A stretch of 64,000 bases of DNA from Paraburkholderia acidicola (GTDB lineage Bacteria; Pseudomonadota; Gammaproteobacteria; Burkholderiales; Burkholderiaceae), in NCBI RefSeq assembly GCF_002362315.1, contig NZ_MTZV01000004.1, forward strand, positions 1,302,001-1,366,000, written 5' to 3'. The notes under the pieces were generated by a model. That model was not told the DNA's origin, made no database searches, and worked only from the letters and a program-made list of their open reading frames with translations. The position numbers were made by a program, and so were the translations under genes. Positions 27,514-36,706 of the stretch are shown one piece after another. The first letter of the stretch is position 1. Each line of letters opens with the position of its first letter.

Positions 27514-28098
27514 GCCTCCGAAAAAGGGCGACCGGACAAATACAGTCAACGGCGAAGCCTTGTCCAGCAAGGTTTACAGCTTCCTCAAACTCCGTTCCTT
27601 TAAAATTAAAGATTCCCCAATCGTTTACCGCTTAGGTTACTTAAAATTGCCTTTTCGAGTAACTGGAATGCACCTTGGAAGTGGTGCAGTTGGGTTTCGC
27701 CTCGAGCCTTGATTACTACTGTTATCTTTCCGACTGCGCTTCCAAAGAATCGCACTGAACCCATACCGCGCCGCTTTCTCCTTATGACATTCCGCCCTTC
27801 ATCACAGATGCGTCGTTGCGCCTCGAGATGCCTCGCCGTCATGCATCAGGATTTCTCTTAGGCGGCCCGTCGCATGGAGCGGCACCTTCGCCCAATGCAC
27901 CCAACCCTCTCGCACAAGCGGAGTCCACGGGCGGGGGGCGAATTCGCAGCACGACACTTACGAGTATCCAAGCGGCCAAACGCTGCCATTTTTTGGCCTG
28001 ACACCCAAAAACCAAATCGTGATTTGATATTTCTTTATGTTTTTCACTTGATAATTTCGTAGAATTAACGGACTGGAAAAATTCGAAACCGAAAAATC
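27383..28098. other. Region without a recognisable gene at the start of the T6SS island
   Basis: About 715 bases with no coding signal I can support. Open frames of up to about 115 codons have biased, featureless translations. The last 100 bases before vgrG are strongly AT-rich and contain TTGATA and GATAAT boxes with a 20-base gap, a possible but imperfect promoter. No clear ribosome site precedes the vgrG start. Confidence 0.5.
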
Positions 28099-30576
28099 AT
28101 GTCGACCATAGAACAGACTTTGAAAGCAGTTTGGGGAGACCGGCAACAGAATCGTGATTTGCGATTGGCGTTTCCCCACAACGACGCGCCGTCGTCTGTG
28201 CTATTGCTGAATCGGTTTGAAGGTGTCGAATCTCTGTCTCGTGATTTCGAGTTTTGCGCCGAAATCCTGTCAGATGACACGCAGCTTGCCCCGAAGGATT
28301 TTCTGGGCAAACTGGTTGATATTCAGTTCGTTCGTCCAGATGGTAGTTTGCGGCACTTCAGCGGTTATGTATTTGCGTTTCGACTCGTCAGGATGGATGG
28401 TTCGATTGCGTTTTACGAAGCCACAATCGGTCCATGGTTACGTTACCTTACGCTGAGACGAAACAGCCGCCTCTTTCAGGAAAAGGATCTACACACCCAA
28501 GCGTCCACGATCCTGCAGGACTATCTCACGTTGCCGGACTGGGACTGGCGTGTACGTGGCAATGACCCCGTCATGACGATGGCGTGCCAGTTCGAGGAAC
28601 ACGACCACAACTACCTGCACCGCCGCCTGGAGGCGGCCGGGTATCTGTACTGGTATGAGCACACGGCTGGAAGTCACAAGCTGATCGTAACCGACACGTC
28701 GGGTGACGCCGCGGCGATCGATGGCTCAAATCCTCAAATTCCCTTCCATGGCGTGGCGGATTTTCAGGGGGAAGACGGGATCAGAAGCTGGTCGCTTGCC
28801 GGTCGCGCGGCGCCGACCTCCTATACCGTTGGCCGCTTCGATTTCAAGAACCCCCGCCCTGTGTCGACCGGATTGCCTACGCTGAACAACCACGGCACGG
28901 TACCCGCCGAGCTGGAGCAGTACGAATACACTGGCGCCTACGGTTTTGGGCTGGGTCAGGCCGGTGAGGATCTCGCGAAACGCCGGCTTGAGGAGATCGA
29001 GGCTACCGCCGAGACCTTCGAAGGTCAGGGCAACAACCGCTATGTGATGCCCGGGCGGCAATTCGAGCTGATCAATCAGTACGGACAATCGTTGTATGGC
29101 GATGGTGAGAAAAGCACGTTCCTGATTGTTGCAGTTCGCCATTCGGTCACCAACAACTACCTGCAGGGTACAAATGGCGCCACGGAATACAGCAACGAAC
29201 TGACCTGTATCCGCCGCAACGTCCCGTGGCGGCCAGGACGTGGGTTCAACAGTGTCGATACGAAAATTCTCGCACCGCAAACCGCGATCGTAGTCGGGCC
29301 GTCTGGCCAGAGCATCTTCACCGACGAGTACGGACGGGTCCGCATCCAGTTTCACTGGGATCGCGAAGCACGCGGCAACGAAGCGAGCTCCACGTGGGTG
29401 CGTGCGTCGTCATCATGGGCTGGTGGGGAGAACGGCATGTCTGCGTTACCCCGAGCGGGCTCCGAAGTCATCGTGCAGCACCTGGATGGCAACCCGGACC
29501 GTCCGATCATCACTGGGCGCGTGGCGAACGAGACCAACATGCCGCCGTGGAAGCTGCCTGAGCAAGGTGCATTGATGGGGTTCCGCAGCCGTGAACTGAA
29601 TGGGGCGAGCGGCAACGCCGCGGGCGGCCGCAGCAGCCAGCTGATATTTGACGATACTGCGAACCAGATCCAGACCCAGCTACGGAGCGATCATGAGCAC
29701 TCCCAGTTATCGCTAGGGTACGTTACACGTGTCGAGGATACGTCCGGCCGGCAGGACGCTCGCGGTGAGGGTTTCGAGTTGCGCACCGATGCAGTGGGTG
29801 CAATCCGGTCCGCAAGAGGCATGCTGATCAGCACGGACGCGCGGCCACAGGCGAAATCCCACCTGGCCGATATCAGCGAACCGGCAGGGCGGCTGGCGAA
29901 GTCGCAGACCCTGCATGCGCAACTGGAGAAACTGGCCCAGCAGTCCCAGGCGCAGGATAGTGGCAGCGATCAAGGCAAGGTTGCCGATACGCTCAAAAGT
30001 CAAAACGATTCGATCAAGGGCGGAGGAACTGGTGGCGACGATTCTTTCCCGGAGTTGCGCGATCCCTATCTGCTGCTCGCTAGCGCCTCAGGGATCGTCA
30101 CCACTGCACCAGGTTCGACCCACATTTCGAGCGGCGAGCATGTAGCTGTTACTGCCAGTTCGAACGTGTCCATCGCGGCCGGCAAATCGATGCTCGCCAG
30201 CGTGTCGGAGAAATTTTCACTGTTCGTACACCGTATGGGCATCAAGCTGATCGCAGCCGCCGGCAAGGTGCAGGTTCAGGCGCAAAACGACGAGCTTGAA
30301 CTTCTGGCAAAAAAAGTCGTGTCGATTATCAGCACGTCGGACTGGATCAATATCACCGCCAAGCAAGGCATCAAGTTGAACGCTGGCAACAGTCAGCTGG
30401 TGATCAGCGCGGAAGGTATCAACGGTTTCACACCGGGCGGTAATCAGTTTCATGCGGCCAGTCACGGCACGATGGGGCCGCAGAGCATTCCGGCGAAATT
30501 TCCGGGCTCGGATCTGTGCTCATCCTTAACGGCCTCTGCAGGACAGGCGGGCAGCGCATCCGTACCGCTGTCATGA
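28099..30576 (+). CDS. Type VI secretion tip protein VgrG (module 1)
   Basis: An 825-residue VgrG/Tde-type spike protein that trimerises at the tip of the Hcp tube and carries effectors out of the cell. The gp27-like part covers about residues 20-380 (RFEGVESLSRDFEFCAEIL; QFEEHDHNYLHRRLEAAG). The gp5 OB-fold is near 390-500 (DEYGRVRIQFHWDREARGN; WAGGENGMSALPRAGSEVIV). The C-terminal DUF2345 beta-helix-like domain is near 640-800. It lacks an obvious enzymatic extension. Immediately followed by a DUF4123 adaptor gene (7-base gap), then effector, membrane protein and PAAR genes, a standard effector-loading order. Confidence 0.95.
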   Translation: MSTIEQTLKAVWGDRQQNRDLRLAFPHNDAPSSVLLLNRFEGVESLSRDFEFCAEILSDDTQLAPKDFLGKLVDIQFVRPDGSLRHFSGYVFAFRLVRMDGSIAFYEATIGPWLRYLTLRRNSRLFQEKDLHTQASTILQDYLTLPDWDWRVRGNDPVMTMACQFEEHDHNYLHRRLEAAGYLYWYEHTAGSHKLIVTDTSGDAAAIDGSNPQIPFHGVADFQGEDGIRSWSLAGRAAPTSYTVGRFDFKNPRPVSTGLPTLNNHGTVPAELEQYEYTGAYGFGLGQAGEDLAKRRLEEIEATAETFEGQGNNRYVMPGRQFELINQYGQSLYGDGEKSTFLIVAVRHSVTNNYLQGTNGATEYSNELTCIRRNVPWRPGRGFNSVDTKILAPQTAIVVGPSGQSIFTDEYGRVRIQFHWDREARGNEASSTWVRASSSWAGGENGMSALPRAGSEVIVQHLDGNPDRPIITGRVANETNMPPWKLPEQGALMGFRSRELNGASGNAAGGRSSQLIFDDTANQIQTQLRSDHEHSQLSLGYVTRVEDTSGRQDARGEGFELRTDAVGAIRSARGMLISTDARPQAKSHLADISEPAGRLAKSQTLHAQLEKLAQQSQAQDSGSDQGKVADTLKSQNDSIKGGGTGGDDSFPELRDPYLLLASASGIVTTAPGSTHISSGEHVAVTASSNVSIAAGKSMLASVSEKFSLFVHRMGIKLIAAAGKVQVQAQNDELELLAKKVVSIISTSDWINITAKQGIKLNAGNSQLVISAEGINGFTPGGNQFHAASHGTMGPQSIPAKFPGSDLCSSLTASAGQAGSASVPLS

Positions 30577-30583
30577 GGTACTC

Positions 30584-31480
30584 ATGACGACAGCAGCACA
30601 CTTGGACATGCAGGCGGCCGCGGACCCTGATGGCCCATTTACGCATGGGTACGCTCTGATCGAACCCACGACGATCGGATTTGCCCCTTACCTACGCACA
30701 CTCACGCTGCATTCGTGCACGCCGTTGATTCTCGCCCATCGTGACGAGTTGATGCCAAAGCTGATCGACGTTGCATCGCTTGAACCCGATCAGCAAGTCG
30801 CACTGACCGAACTCTGGCGTGAAGAGCCCGACCCAGACCGGCCACCGGTTGTCTGCGCGTGGATCGACAGTGACTGGCCGCTCGCTGAGCTGGTCCGGCA
30901 CATCGCCCATTATCTGATTGGTCCAGGTGCCGACGGCCGTCCGGTCCTGTGGAGATACTACGATCCGCGTGTGTTGAGTCTGGCGCTGGTCGTACTAAAG
31001 CCATCACAACGCAACGCGTTGCTGCAGCCAATGCGCACCTGGCAGTTCGCCTGGGGCGGCCACAAATGGCAGATCGCCGGCCCGGCACTTCCGGTTCCAG
31101 AAGCCGGGGACCCTGCATCCGGCTGGCCGACCCCGGAACAATGGGTGCGGATTGATCGAAGTGAGATTGTGACGAAGGTGCTTCATCGACTCCCGGTCCT
31201 ATCGCCAGAAGAGGTGCGCAATCTGCCGGGACTGCTTGACCGGATACTTGCCGATGTCGCTGTCCGCGGCGGCTTGAGCAATTTGGATGACCTGACTGAC
31301 TACAGCCTATGTTGTCTGCATTACGGGCAAGCCTTTGCTGACCATCCCAAACTACAGGAGGTCTGGCCTGCACTCGCCCGTCATGAAGTGTCATGGGCGG
31401 AAGCGAAGACCTGTTTGACGGATGCCGACTATCGTGGGCTCGCGGAGCGTGCGTCTCACCCTATTGCCGAAAGGATCTGA
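30584..31480 (+). CDS. DUF4123 type VI effector adaptor/chaperone (Tap/TEC-like)
   Basis: A 298-residue DUF4123 protein. The family binds a T6SS effector and the VgrG C-terminus and loads one on the other before secretion. The domain fills about residues 20-170, with the conserved segments VCAWIDSDWPLAELVRHIAH and WRYYDPRVL. The C-terminal third is variable as expected for effector recognition. It sits between vgrG and the VasX-like effector gene, with gaps of 7 and 2 bases, so that effector is its likely client. Confidence 0.9.
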   Translation: MTTAAHLDMQAAADPDGPFTHGYALIEPTTIGFAPYLRTLTLHSCTPLILAHRDELMPKLIDVASLEPDQQVALTELWREEPDPDRPPVVCAWIDSDWPLAELVRHIAHYLIGPGADGRPVLWRYYDPRVLSLALVVLKPSQRNALLQPMRTWQFAWGGHKWQIAGPALPVPEAGDPASGWPTPEQWVRIDRSEIVTKVLHRLPVLSPEEVRNLPGLLDRILADVAVRGGLSNLDDLTDYSLCCLHYGQAFADHPKLQEVWPALARHEVSWAEAKTCLTDADYRGLAERASHPIAERI

Positions 31481-31482
31481 AC

Positions 31483-34020
31483 ATGGCCTCGTGTTCGATG
31501 TGCGATCGAAAATCCCTGCTGATGTATCCGGTCCGGTACGCAGTGGCATGTCCGCGTGGCGCCGCTAAAGCGCCCGCACTTGGTGGAAACTTCAAGATTG
31601 ACGGACGTGCGCCGCAATCGGTCGGAGCCGCGAAATATACGCTGCGCGCCATACGACCAGGATATCTGTATACATGGGACGAAAAGCGCAACCGTTTGAA
31701 AGCCTATCTGATATTTCCCGACGGTTTGATGTGGAGCTTTACGCCGGGATCGGCGCCGCCCCCGCAAGACGCGGAATGGGCTGGCAAACAGTGCACCGAT
31801 TACAAATGGATGGCCCTGGGCCGTTGCGTCGACATCGAGCATACGCCTGGTGTCGATGAAGCGACGAATCTCTGGATTGGCTGGTCGAACGTCCAGTGGA
31901 CGAAGACCCTGGTCGGCAATGTAACTAAAGAGGACTGGCGCAAGAAGCACATGCAATGCATCAACATTCCAAAGATGATGGGTGGTGGTGCTGCCGACAC
32001 GGGAGAATTCTTCGCAAATCATGAGCAGATTGCTCATTTCAAGATGAGCAAGGATGAGATGAAGGCGGCGTTCGAATTCAGCAATACGCCACCAAAATAT
32101 GAAATCGACCAGCATGGTGATGTCCCGCGCATTAGTGACGCGATGGCGCAATCGCCAAACAGGAAAGGTTTCATCGTTGCGGTTAACGATCCAGTGGGGT
32201 TGACCAACGATCTCGCCGAGCTGACCGTACCCAATCTCAACAACGGTTTCAACGAAGGAATCTATTGGAAATGGATGTCCGCGCAACTACTCGGACGAGC
32301 CGAACAGGGAATTCGTGCGCGTGCGCGGGAATCCGTACGCGTTGACTATGCCGTTACGAAAGATATTCAGGTGGCCAACGAAAACCCGATGGGTGGCGAA
32401 GGAGTCGCGGATATTGGTCTGCTATGGAGGGTGGTCAAAGGTACCTTCCAGTCTGGCAGTGTGACCAAGGCCATGCAGGACGAAGACCAGCGGGAGAACG
32501 ACGTACCAGGCACGCAGAAAGCCGCCGAAGACGCGGCATGGGAAGACGCTTCGACGACGGTCGGTGCGGATGGCAAACGTGTCAGCGTCATTAACCAGAA
32601 GGCATTGGAGGGTTTTCCGAAAGAGTACCAAAGCGCTCTGGATGCGTTCAAACCCAGCTGGCAACCGCTTGTGCAGGCGCATGCGGGCTGGCTGAATTCC
32701 AAATTACTCGCTGACTGGATGGCCGGCGTGCACGATGACGCAGATATGCGCAGCGGCTTTGCATATAGCGAATCTTGCGCACAATCTATCGGAGCAGCGG
32801 CAGGAACAGACCAATGTACGAAGGTGTTAAACGACTGGCTGAATCAAGGCACCCTATCGGATACGCGCAACATTTATGCGCGTGCGCTGATGTTTAACCA
32901 GCAGGATCTGATGAGTGCAGCGGCTTCCCAAGTGCATGGGTCGGACATCCAATATGAAAATTTCATTCAGATCTACAAAAAAGCATTCCAGCGGTTGCCG
33001 AAGAACGGCCAGGCAGACAAGCTTTTTGACCGCCTCGTGCTCACTACCGGCAATGTGATCGTTGAGACTTTGACCAAGGCGGCTCGAGGCGTCGCGTGGG
33101 GAGTGGTAACTATCCGACTTGCCCTGCATTCTGGCGAAACGATCAAACAGTCCAAGGTCAGCAAGCTTGCGTTGAGAGATTGGATGCTCCAGAACGCAAA
33201 AGACCTGGGAGTGGACCTCGATGGCACCCGGACTGAGAGGCGAGAGAACGCCACGCAGGTTGCCAAACAAACCTTGAAAACCACTCCGGTATCCGATCCG
33301 GATGTTGTGGTGTACGAATTGGACACTGATGCATTGCAGCGTACCGGTAAGCTGGAAGGAACGGTTAAAGGTATTAAACTGCCTGGCGCAGCAACTACAC
33401 GAGAGTGGCTCGGATCGTCCGCACCAGCTGCATTTCATCAGGGCGTTGCCACCGCTATCTTCCAGATGGTAGCGCTTGTCTTCGCGACGAAGGACCTCTC
33501 AGGCAGCGATCGGTTCAACAAAGACGAAAACGAGCGGAAGCTTGCTGCATGCATCGTCTCAATTGTGGGAAATATCATCGAAACGGCGGCCGAAACTGTC
33601 GCGAAAGCCGAGACACATCCACTTTCGGCATATATTCTCAAGCAATGGGCCAATGCAGAGCGCTACTCGGAGATTGGCAAATACGGCGGCCGGGCGATCG
33701 GTTCAATCGCCGGCCTTGTGCTCGCAGGCTACGATCTTTTCAAAAATGCACCTGAAGCGTTTCACGCTCAGGAATATGGCTTGTCCGCTCTCTACGTAGC
33801 AAGTGGAATTCTGGGCGCCTATGTCGCGGTCGCAGCGTTCTTCGGCACGATTCCGTTCTTCTGGCCAGTGTTGGTAGCTTCAATCCTGATCGGAATTGCA
33901 ATCGCCCTATACAAGGGAGCGGAACTGAAAGCATGGATTTCGCGGTGCAAATTTAGCAAAAGCGAGTACCACACGCTCAACGAGGAGCTAGATGCGTATA
34001 ACTCGGCCGCAGGAGGTTAG
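31483..34020 (+). CDS. VasX-like membrane-active T6SS effector (BTH_I2691-type family)
   Basis: An 845-residue effector. The N-terminus matches the Toxin_VasX N-terminal region: MASCSMCDRKSLLMYPVRYA, then YTLRAIRPGYLYTWDEKRNR. A long alpha-helical middle follows. The C-terminal 230 residues contain several hydrophobic segments (around AAFHQGVATAIFQMVALVFA, GSIAGLVLAGYDLF, ALYVASGILGAYVAVAAFFG, FFWPVLVASILIGIAIALY). Vibrio VasX permeabilises target membranes in a colicin-like way, and the same mode is inferred here. The start at 31483 follows AAGGATCTGA; an earlier frame overlapping the adaptor is rejected. Base composition is lower in GC than the flanking core genes. Confidence 0.87.
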   Translation: MASCSMCDRKSLLMYPVRYAVACPRGAAKAPALGGNFKIDGRAPQSVGAAKYTLRAIRPGYLYTWDEKRNRLKAYLIFPDGLMWSFTPGSAPPPQDAEWAGKQCTDYKWMALGRCVDIEHTPGVDEATNLWIGWSNVQWTKTLVGNVTKEDWRKKHMQCINIPKMMGGGAADTGEFFANHEQIAHFKMSKDEMKAAFEFSNTPPKYEIDQHGDVPRISDAMAQSPNRKGFIVAVNDPVGLTNDLAELTVPNLNNGFNEGIYWKWMSAQLLGRAEQGIRARARESVRVDYAVTKDIQVANENPMGGEGVADIGLLWRVVKGTFQSGSVTKAMQDEDQRENDVPGTQKAAEDAAWEDASTTVGADGKRVSVINQKALEGFPKEYQSALDAFKPSWQPLVQAHAGWLNSKLLADWMAGVHDDADMRSGFAYSESCAQSIGAAAGTDQCTKVLNDWLNQGTLSDTRNIYARALMFNQQDLMSAAASQVHGSDIQYENFIQIYKKAFQRLPKNGQADKLFDRLVLTTGNVIVETLTKAARGVAWGVVTIRLALHSGETIKQSKVSKLALRDWMLQNAKDLGVDLDGTRTERRENATQVAKQTLKTTPVSDPDVVVYELDTDALQRTGKLEGTVKGIKLPGAATTREWLGSSAPAAFHQGVATAIFQMVALVFATKDLSGSDRFNKDENERKLAACIVSIVGNIIETAAETVAKAETHPLSAYILKQWANAERYSEIGKYGGRAIGSIAGLVLAGYDLFKNAPEAFHAQEYGLSALYVASGILGAYVAVAAFFGTIPFFWPVLVASILIGIAIALYKGAELKAWISRCKFSKSEYHTLNEELDAYNSAAGG

Positions 34021-34022
34021 GC

Positions 34023-35108
34023 ATGGATGAGCGCTTGATGAAGAAATGTATCGGCCAACCGGTGCCGGAGTGGGACATGATGCATCGGTTGCCGATAGAT
34101 CGGCCAGTTGGCCCCGACATGTGGGATACGGGCACGATCTTCAGGATGAACTCGACGTACATGGACGTGACAGAACCATCGTTTCTGGAAAAGCAGTGGT
34201 TTATCACAGGCGTAGTGCTGGCGTTCGTATTTATGGGGATTGGCCCATACATCTATAACTTCACGCACAGCGGCCCACCCGCTCCCGCCTTCTGGTTGTT
34301 TGTTTTTGATTGCCTTGCACTTGCTGCAGTCGTGCTTTTCGGCACCATTGTTTGGAGAATGGGCCGCGGGTTCTTCTTTGGCCTGCGGCGCAGGCCTATC
34401 CGCTTCCACCGTAGCGAGCTTAAGCTGTACGCAATCCGCTCGCGACGCTTCTTCATGAGGCGTGGCCAAGGCGATATTGTATGGGAGGCACCATGGGCAA
34501 AAGACTCGATTTTCTGCCTGCACAAGGAAGTAACACAGTTCAACACCGTGTATCACATCCGTCACTACGCGGTAGACGAGAACGGTAAGGTGACAAGGGT
34601 ATTTTCGATAGGCCGCGAGTGGACGGGATCGCCCGAGGTGGAACTGGTGCTGGTGCAATGGAATTATTGGTGCAAGTACATGAACGGTGGCCCGAACGGT
34701 CTGCCGAAACCCATGCTGTTTCATACAGAACACGAGACGCCGCGCGAGTCGTTCCTTTTCGCGCTCTATGGGCTGGGCATGCGAGCGTCCCCGTTCTGGC
34801 GAATTATCACAATGCCACTTGTCCTGGTCTTCGCGGCGGGTCGTATCGTAGCCAATGCGAGCTGTCGTGACCCACAATGGCCGGAATCGATCGGGAAAGT
34901 AAGCGAGATTTCGCCGGACGATCCGTATGCAGAACCACGAGCGGGCACACCGGTTGGTTGGGCAGAAACGGTCCTGGCACAACAGCGCGGCGAGTATCCG
35001 AACGATCCGCAGGGTAAAGTCGATCACTGGGGCGGCGAACAGGATGGGGTGGTCAATGCGCGGCTATGGCTGACGGACCAACCTCCGAAAAATCTGTCCG
35101 GTGCCTGA
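34023..35108 (+). CDS. DUF6708-like membrane protein, candidate immunity protein
   Basis: A 361-residue protein with two adjacent membrane segments near residues 60-115 (WFITGVVLAFVFMGIGPYIY and FWLFVFDCLALAAVVLFGTI) and a third near 258-280 (FWRIITMPLVLVFAAGRIVA). Between them lies a soluble region containing RRPIRFHRSELKLYAIRSRR. It resembles DUF6708 proteins found in Burkholderia T6SS loci. The start is 2 bases after the VasX-like effector stop. VasX is neutralised by a membrane protein (TsiV2), so position and topology suggest the same role here; this is inference, not shown. Confidence 0.75.
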   Translation: MDERLMKKCIGQPVPEWDMMHRLPIDRPVGPDMWDTGTIFRMNSTYMDVTEPSFLEKQWFITGVVLAFVFMGIGPYIYNFTHSGPPAPAFWLFVFDCLALAAVVLFGTIVWRMGRGFFFGLRRRPIRFHRSELKLYAIRSRRFFMRRGQGDIVWEAPWAKDSIFCLHKEVTQFNTVYHIRHYAVDENGKVTRVFSIGREWTGSPEVELVLVQWNYWCKYMNGGPNGLPKPMLFHTEHETPRESFLFALYGLGMRASPFWRIITMPLVLVFAAGRIVANASCRDPQWPESIGKVSEISPDDPYAEPRAGTPVGWAETVLAQQRGEYPNDPQGKVDHWGGEQDGVVNARLWLTDQPPKNLSGA

Positions 35109-35120
35109 CGGGAATATTTC

Positions 35121-35384
35121 ATGAAGGACGAAGCTGAACGTGGCGTAATTCGCTTGAACGACAAGACGACCCACGGCGGTCAAGTGACCACCGCGAGCGA
35201 TGACTTCAAGGTTTTGGGAGTGCCTGTGGCTCTTGAAGGAGACAAGACCTGGTGCCCCAAATGTCAGGGTACATTCGCGATTACCCCGAGAGACAGTACC
35301 CGCATGCATCACGGCAAGGCGGTGGCCTATGACGGCGACCCCACGGAATGTGGTGCGAAGCTTATCTCCAGCGTGTCCTCATAA
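35121..35384 (+). CDS. PAAR-domain T6SS tip protein
   Basis: An 87-residue stand-alone PAAR protein that would cap the VgrG trimer with a zinc-bound point. It has the N-terminal GVIRLNDKTTHGGQV (PAAR start), alternating glycines, CPKCQGTFAI and the C-terminal MHHGKAVAYDGDPTECGAKL. His and Cys residues are positioned as metal ligands. Complete, though an IS element begins about 6 bases after its stop. The final gene of the plus-strand module. Confidence 0.9.
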   Translation: MKDEAERGVIRLNDKTTHGGQVTTASDDFKVLGVPVALEGDKTWCPKCQGTFAITPRDSTRMHHGKAVAYDGDPTECGAKLISSVSS

Positions 35385-35390
35385 GGTTGG

Positions 35391-36680
35391 GGGTGTCAGA
35401 ATTTCCGTGTTCAAGGCGAGTTGAGAATTACACGGATGATCTGAAGAAGCGATCCTGATAAAGAATAGCGAACTGGTTCATGGCGGTCTTCCAGTCGTGA
35501 GCGGCATGCCCCCAGTTGGCGGTGATATTACGCAAGGCCAGCCAGATAAGCTTCGTAGCCGCTTCATCGCTCGGGAAGTGGCCGCGGGTCTTGATGATCT
35601 TGCGTATCTCGGGCGGAAACGCAAAAAACGAGATCACGCGATCCCATGCACTGCGCCAGGCCATGCTGATCATCGGGAGTTTCTCGCCCCAGGGGCCGTC
35701 AGCAAACGTATTGAGCTCGGCTTCGGCGGCCTCTGCACTGGGTGCCGTGTAGATCGGGCGAATGGCGGCTGCCAGCGCCCGACGATCCTTCCAGCTCGAA
35801 TAATCCAGGCTGTTGCGAATCAGATGGACGATGCAGGTCTGCAGCGTAGTCCTGGGGAATACGGCGGCCAGCGCTTCGGGCATGCCCTTGAGGCCGTCAG
35901 TGACGGCGATCAGGATGTCGTTGACACCGCGCGTCTTCAGATCGTTGAAGACCTTCATCCAGAATTTGGCACCTTCTGTACCTTCGATCCAGAGCCCGAG
36001 AATGTCGCGTGTGCCGTCCGGTAGCACGCCCAGCGCCAGATAGACTGCCTTGTTGCGCACGACGGCATCTTCGCGGATCTTCACGCGCAGTGCGTCGAAG
36101 AATACGACCGGGTACATCGGCTCGAGCGGTCGGGCTTGCCAGGCAGTTACCTCGGCCATGACCTCATCGGTCACGGAGCTGATGAAGTCGGGCGAAACCT
36201 CCGTACCGTACTGCTCCAGCAGAAAACCCTGAATCTCGCGCACGGTCATGCCCCGGGCGTACATGGCAACGATCTTGTCGTCGAAGCCCGTGAAGCGTCG
36301 CTCGTGTTTGGGAATCAGCAGTGGTTCGAAACTGCCGTCGCGGTCGCGCGGCACCTCGATCCGCATCGGACCGTCCTCGGTCAGCACCGTCTTGGCGCCA
36401 CGACCATTACGCTGGTTGGTGACGGTGACCGGTTTGCTGGCGCCTGACGGATAACCGAGATGGTGATTCATCTCGCCGCCCAGCGCCCGCTCGATCAGCG
36501 CCTTCTTGAGGGCCATCGTGGCCGCATTGATGGCTTCGGCCGTCATCGGGCCGTTACCAAACTGTTCAAGCAGTTCAGCCGGAATCACCGGCAGATCTGC
36601 CGGTTTGGCTTTCGGTTTGCGAGGCATAGTCTCTCCTTGAGAGCATGTTATGCCTTAAACACGAAATTCCTGACAGGCCC
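35391..36680 (-). mobile_element. IS256-family insertion sequence with internally deleted transposase
   Basis: The element is about 1.29 kb. Left end GGGTGTCAG-AATTTCCGTG then TTCAAGGC (35391-35417). The right end read inward from 36680 gives GGCCTGTCAGGAATTTCGTG then TTTAAGGC, so the two ends are imperfect inverted repeats of about 27 bases with two single-base gaps. One transposase gene lies inside. I see no 8-9 base target duplication: left flank TAAGGTTG, right flank AGCGAGTG. Confidence 0.85.
35428..36627 (-). CDS. IS256-family transposase lacking the catalytic Glu segment
   Basis: A 399-residue mutator-type (IS256) transposase. The first two DDE acids are visible in VVFFDALRVKIRED and AVTDGLKGMPEAL. 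The usual C-terminal run is FPPEIR, then KxIYTTNAIESLN, then RKIIKTRGHFPSDEA; the glutamate of NAIESLN is the third catalytic residue. Here the text goes directly from FFAFPPEIRKII to KTRGHFPSDEAATK at residues 338-349 (nt about 35580-35620), so roughly 20 residues including the glutamate are missing in frame. The short repeat RKII on both sides of the lost segment could have mediated the deletion. The enzyme is expected to be inactive. The family motif is from memory, the junction is seen directly. Confidence 0.88.
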   Translation of the reverse strand: MPRKPKAKPADLPVIPAELLEQFGNGPMTAEAINAATMALKKALIERALGGEMNHHLGYPSGASKPVTVTNQRNGRGAKTVLTEDGPMRIEVPRDRDGSFEPLLIPKHERRFTGFDDKIVAMYARGMTVREIQGFLLEQYGTEVSPDFISSVTDEVMAEVTAWQARPLEPMYPVVFFDALRVKIREDAVVRNKAVYLALGVLPDGTRDILGLWIEGTEGAKFWMKVFNDLKTRGVNDILIAVTDGLKGMPEALAAVFPRTTLQTCIVHLIRNSLDYSSWKDRRALAAAIRPIYTAPSAEAAEAELNTFADGPWGEKLPMISMAWRSAWDRVISFFAFPPEIRKIIKTRGHFPSDEAATKLIWLALRNITANWGHAAHDWKTAMNQFAILYQDRFFRSSV

Positions 36681-36706
36681 AGCGAGTGGTACACACCGTA
36701 CATGCC

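Noticed and set aside
27383..28098. Possible integrase or transposase remnant after tRNA-Lys
   Set aside because: No frame shows integrase or transposase motifs, so I left it as gene-free spacer.
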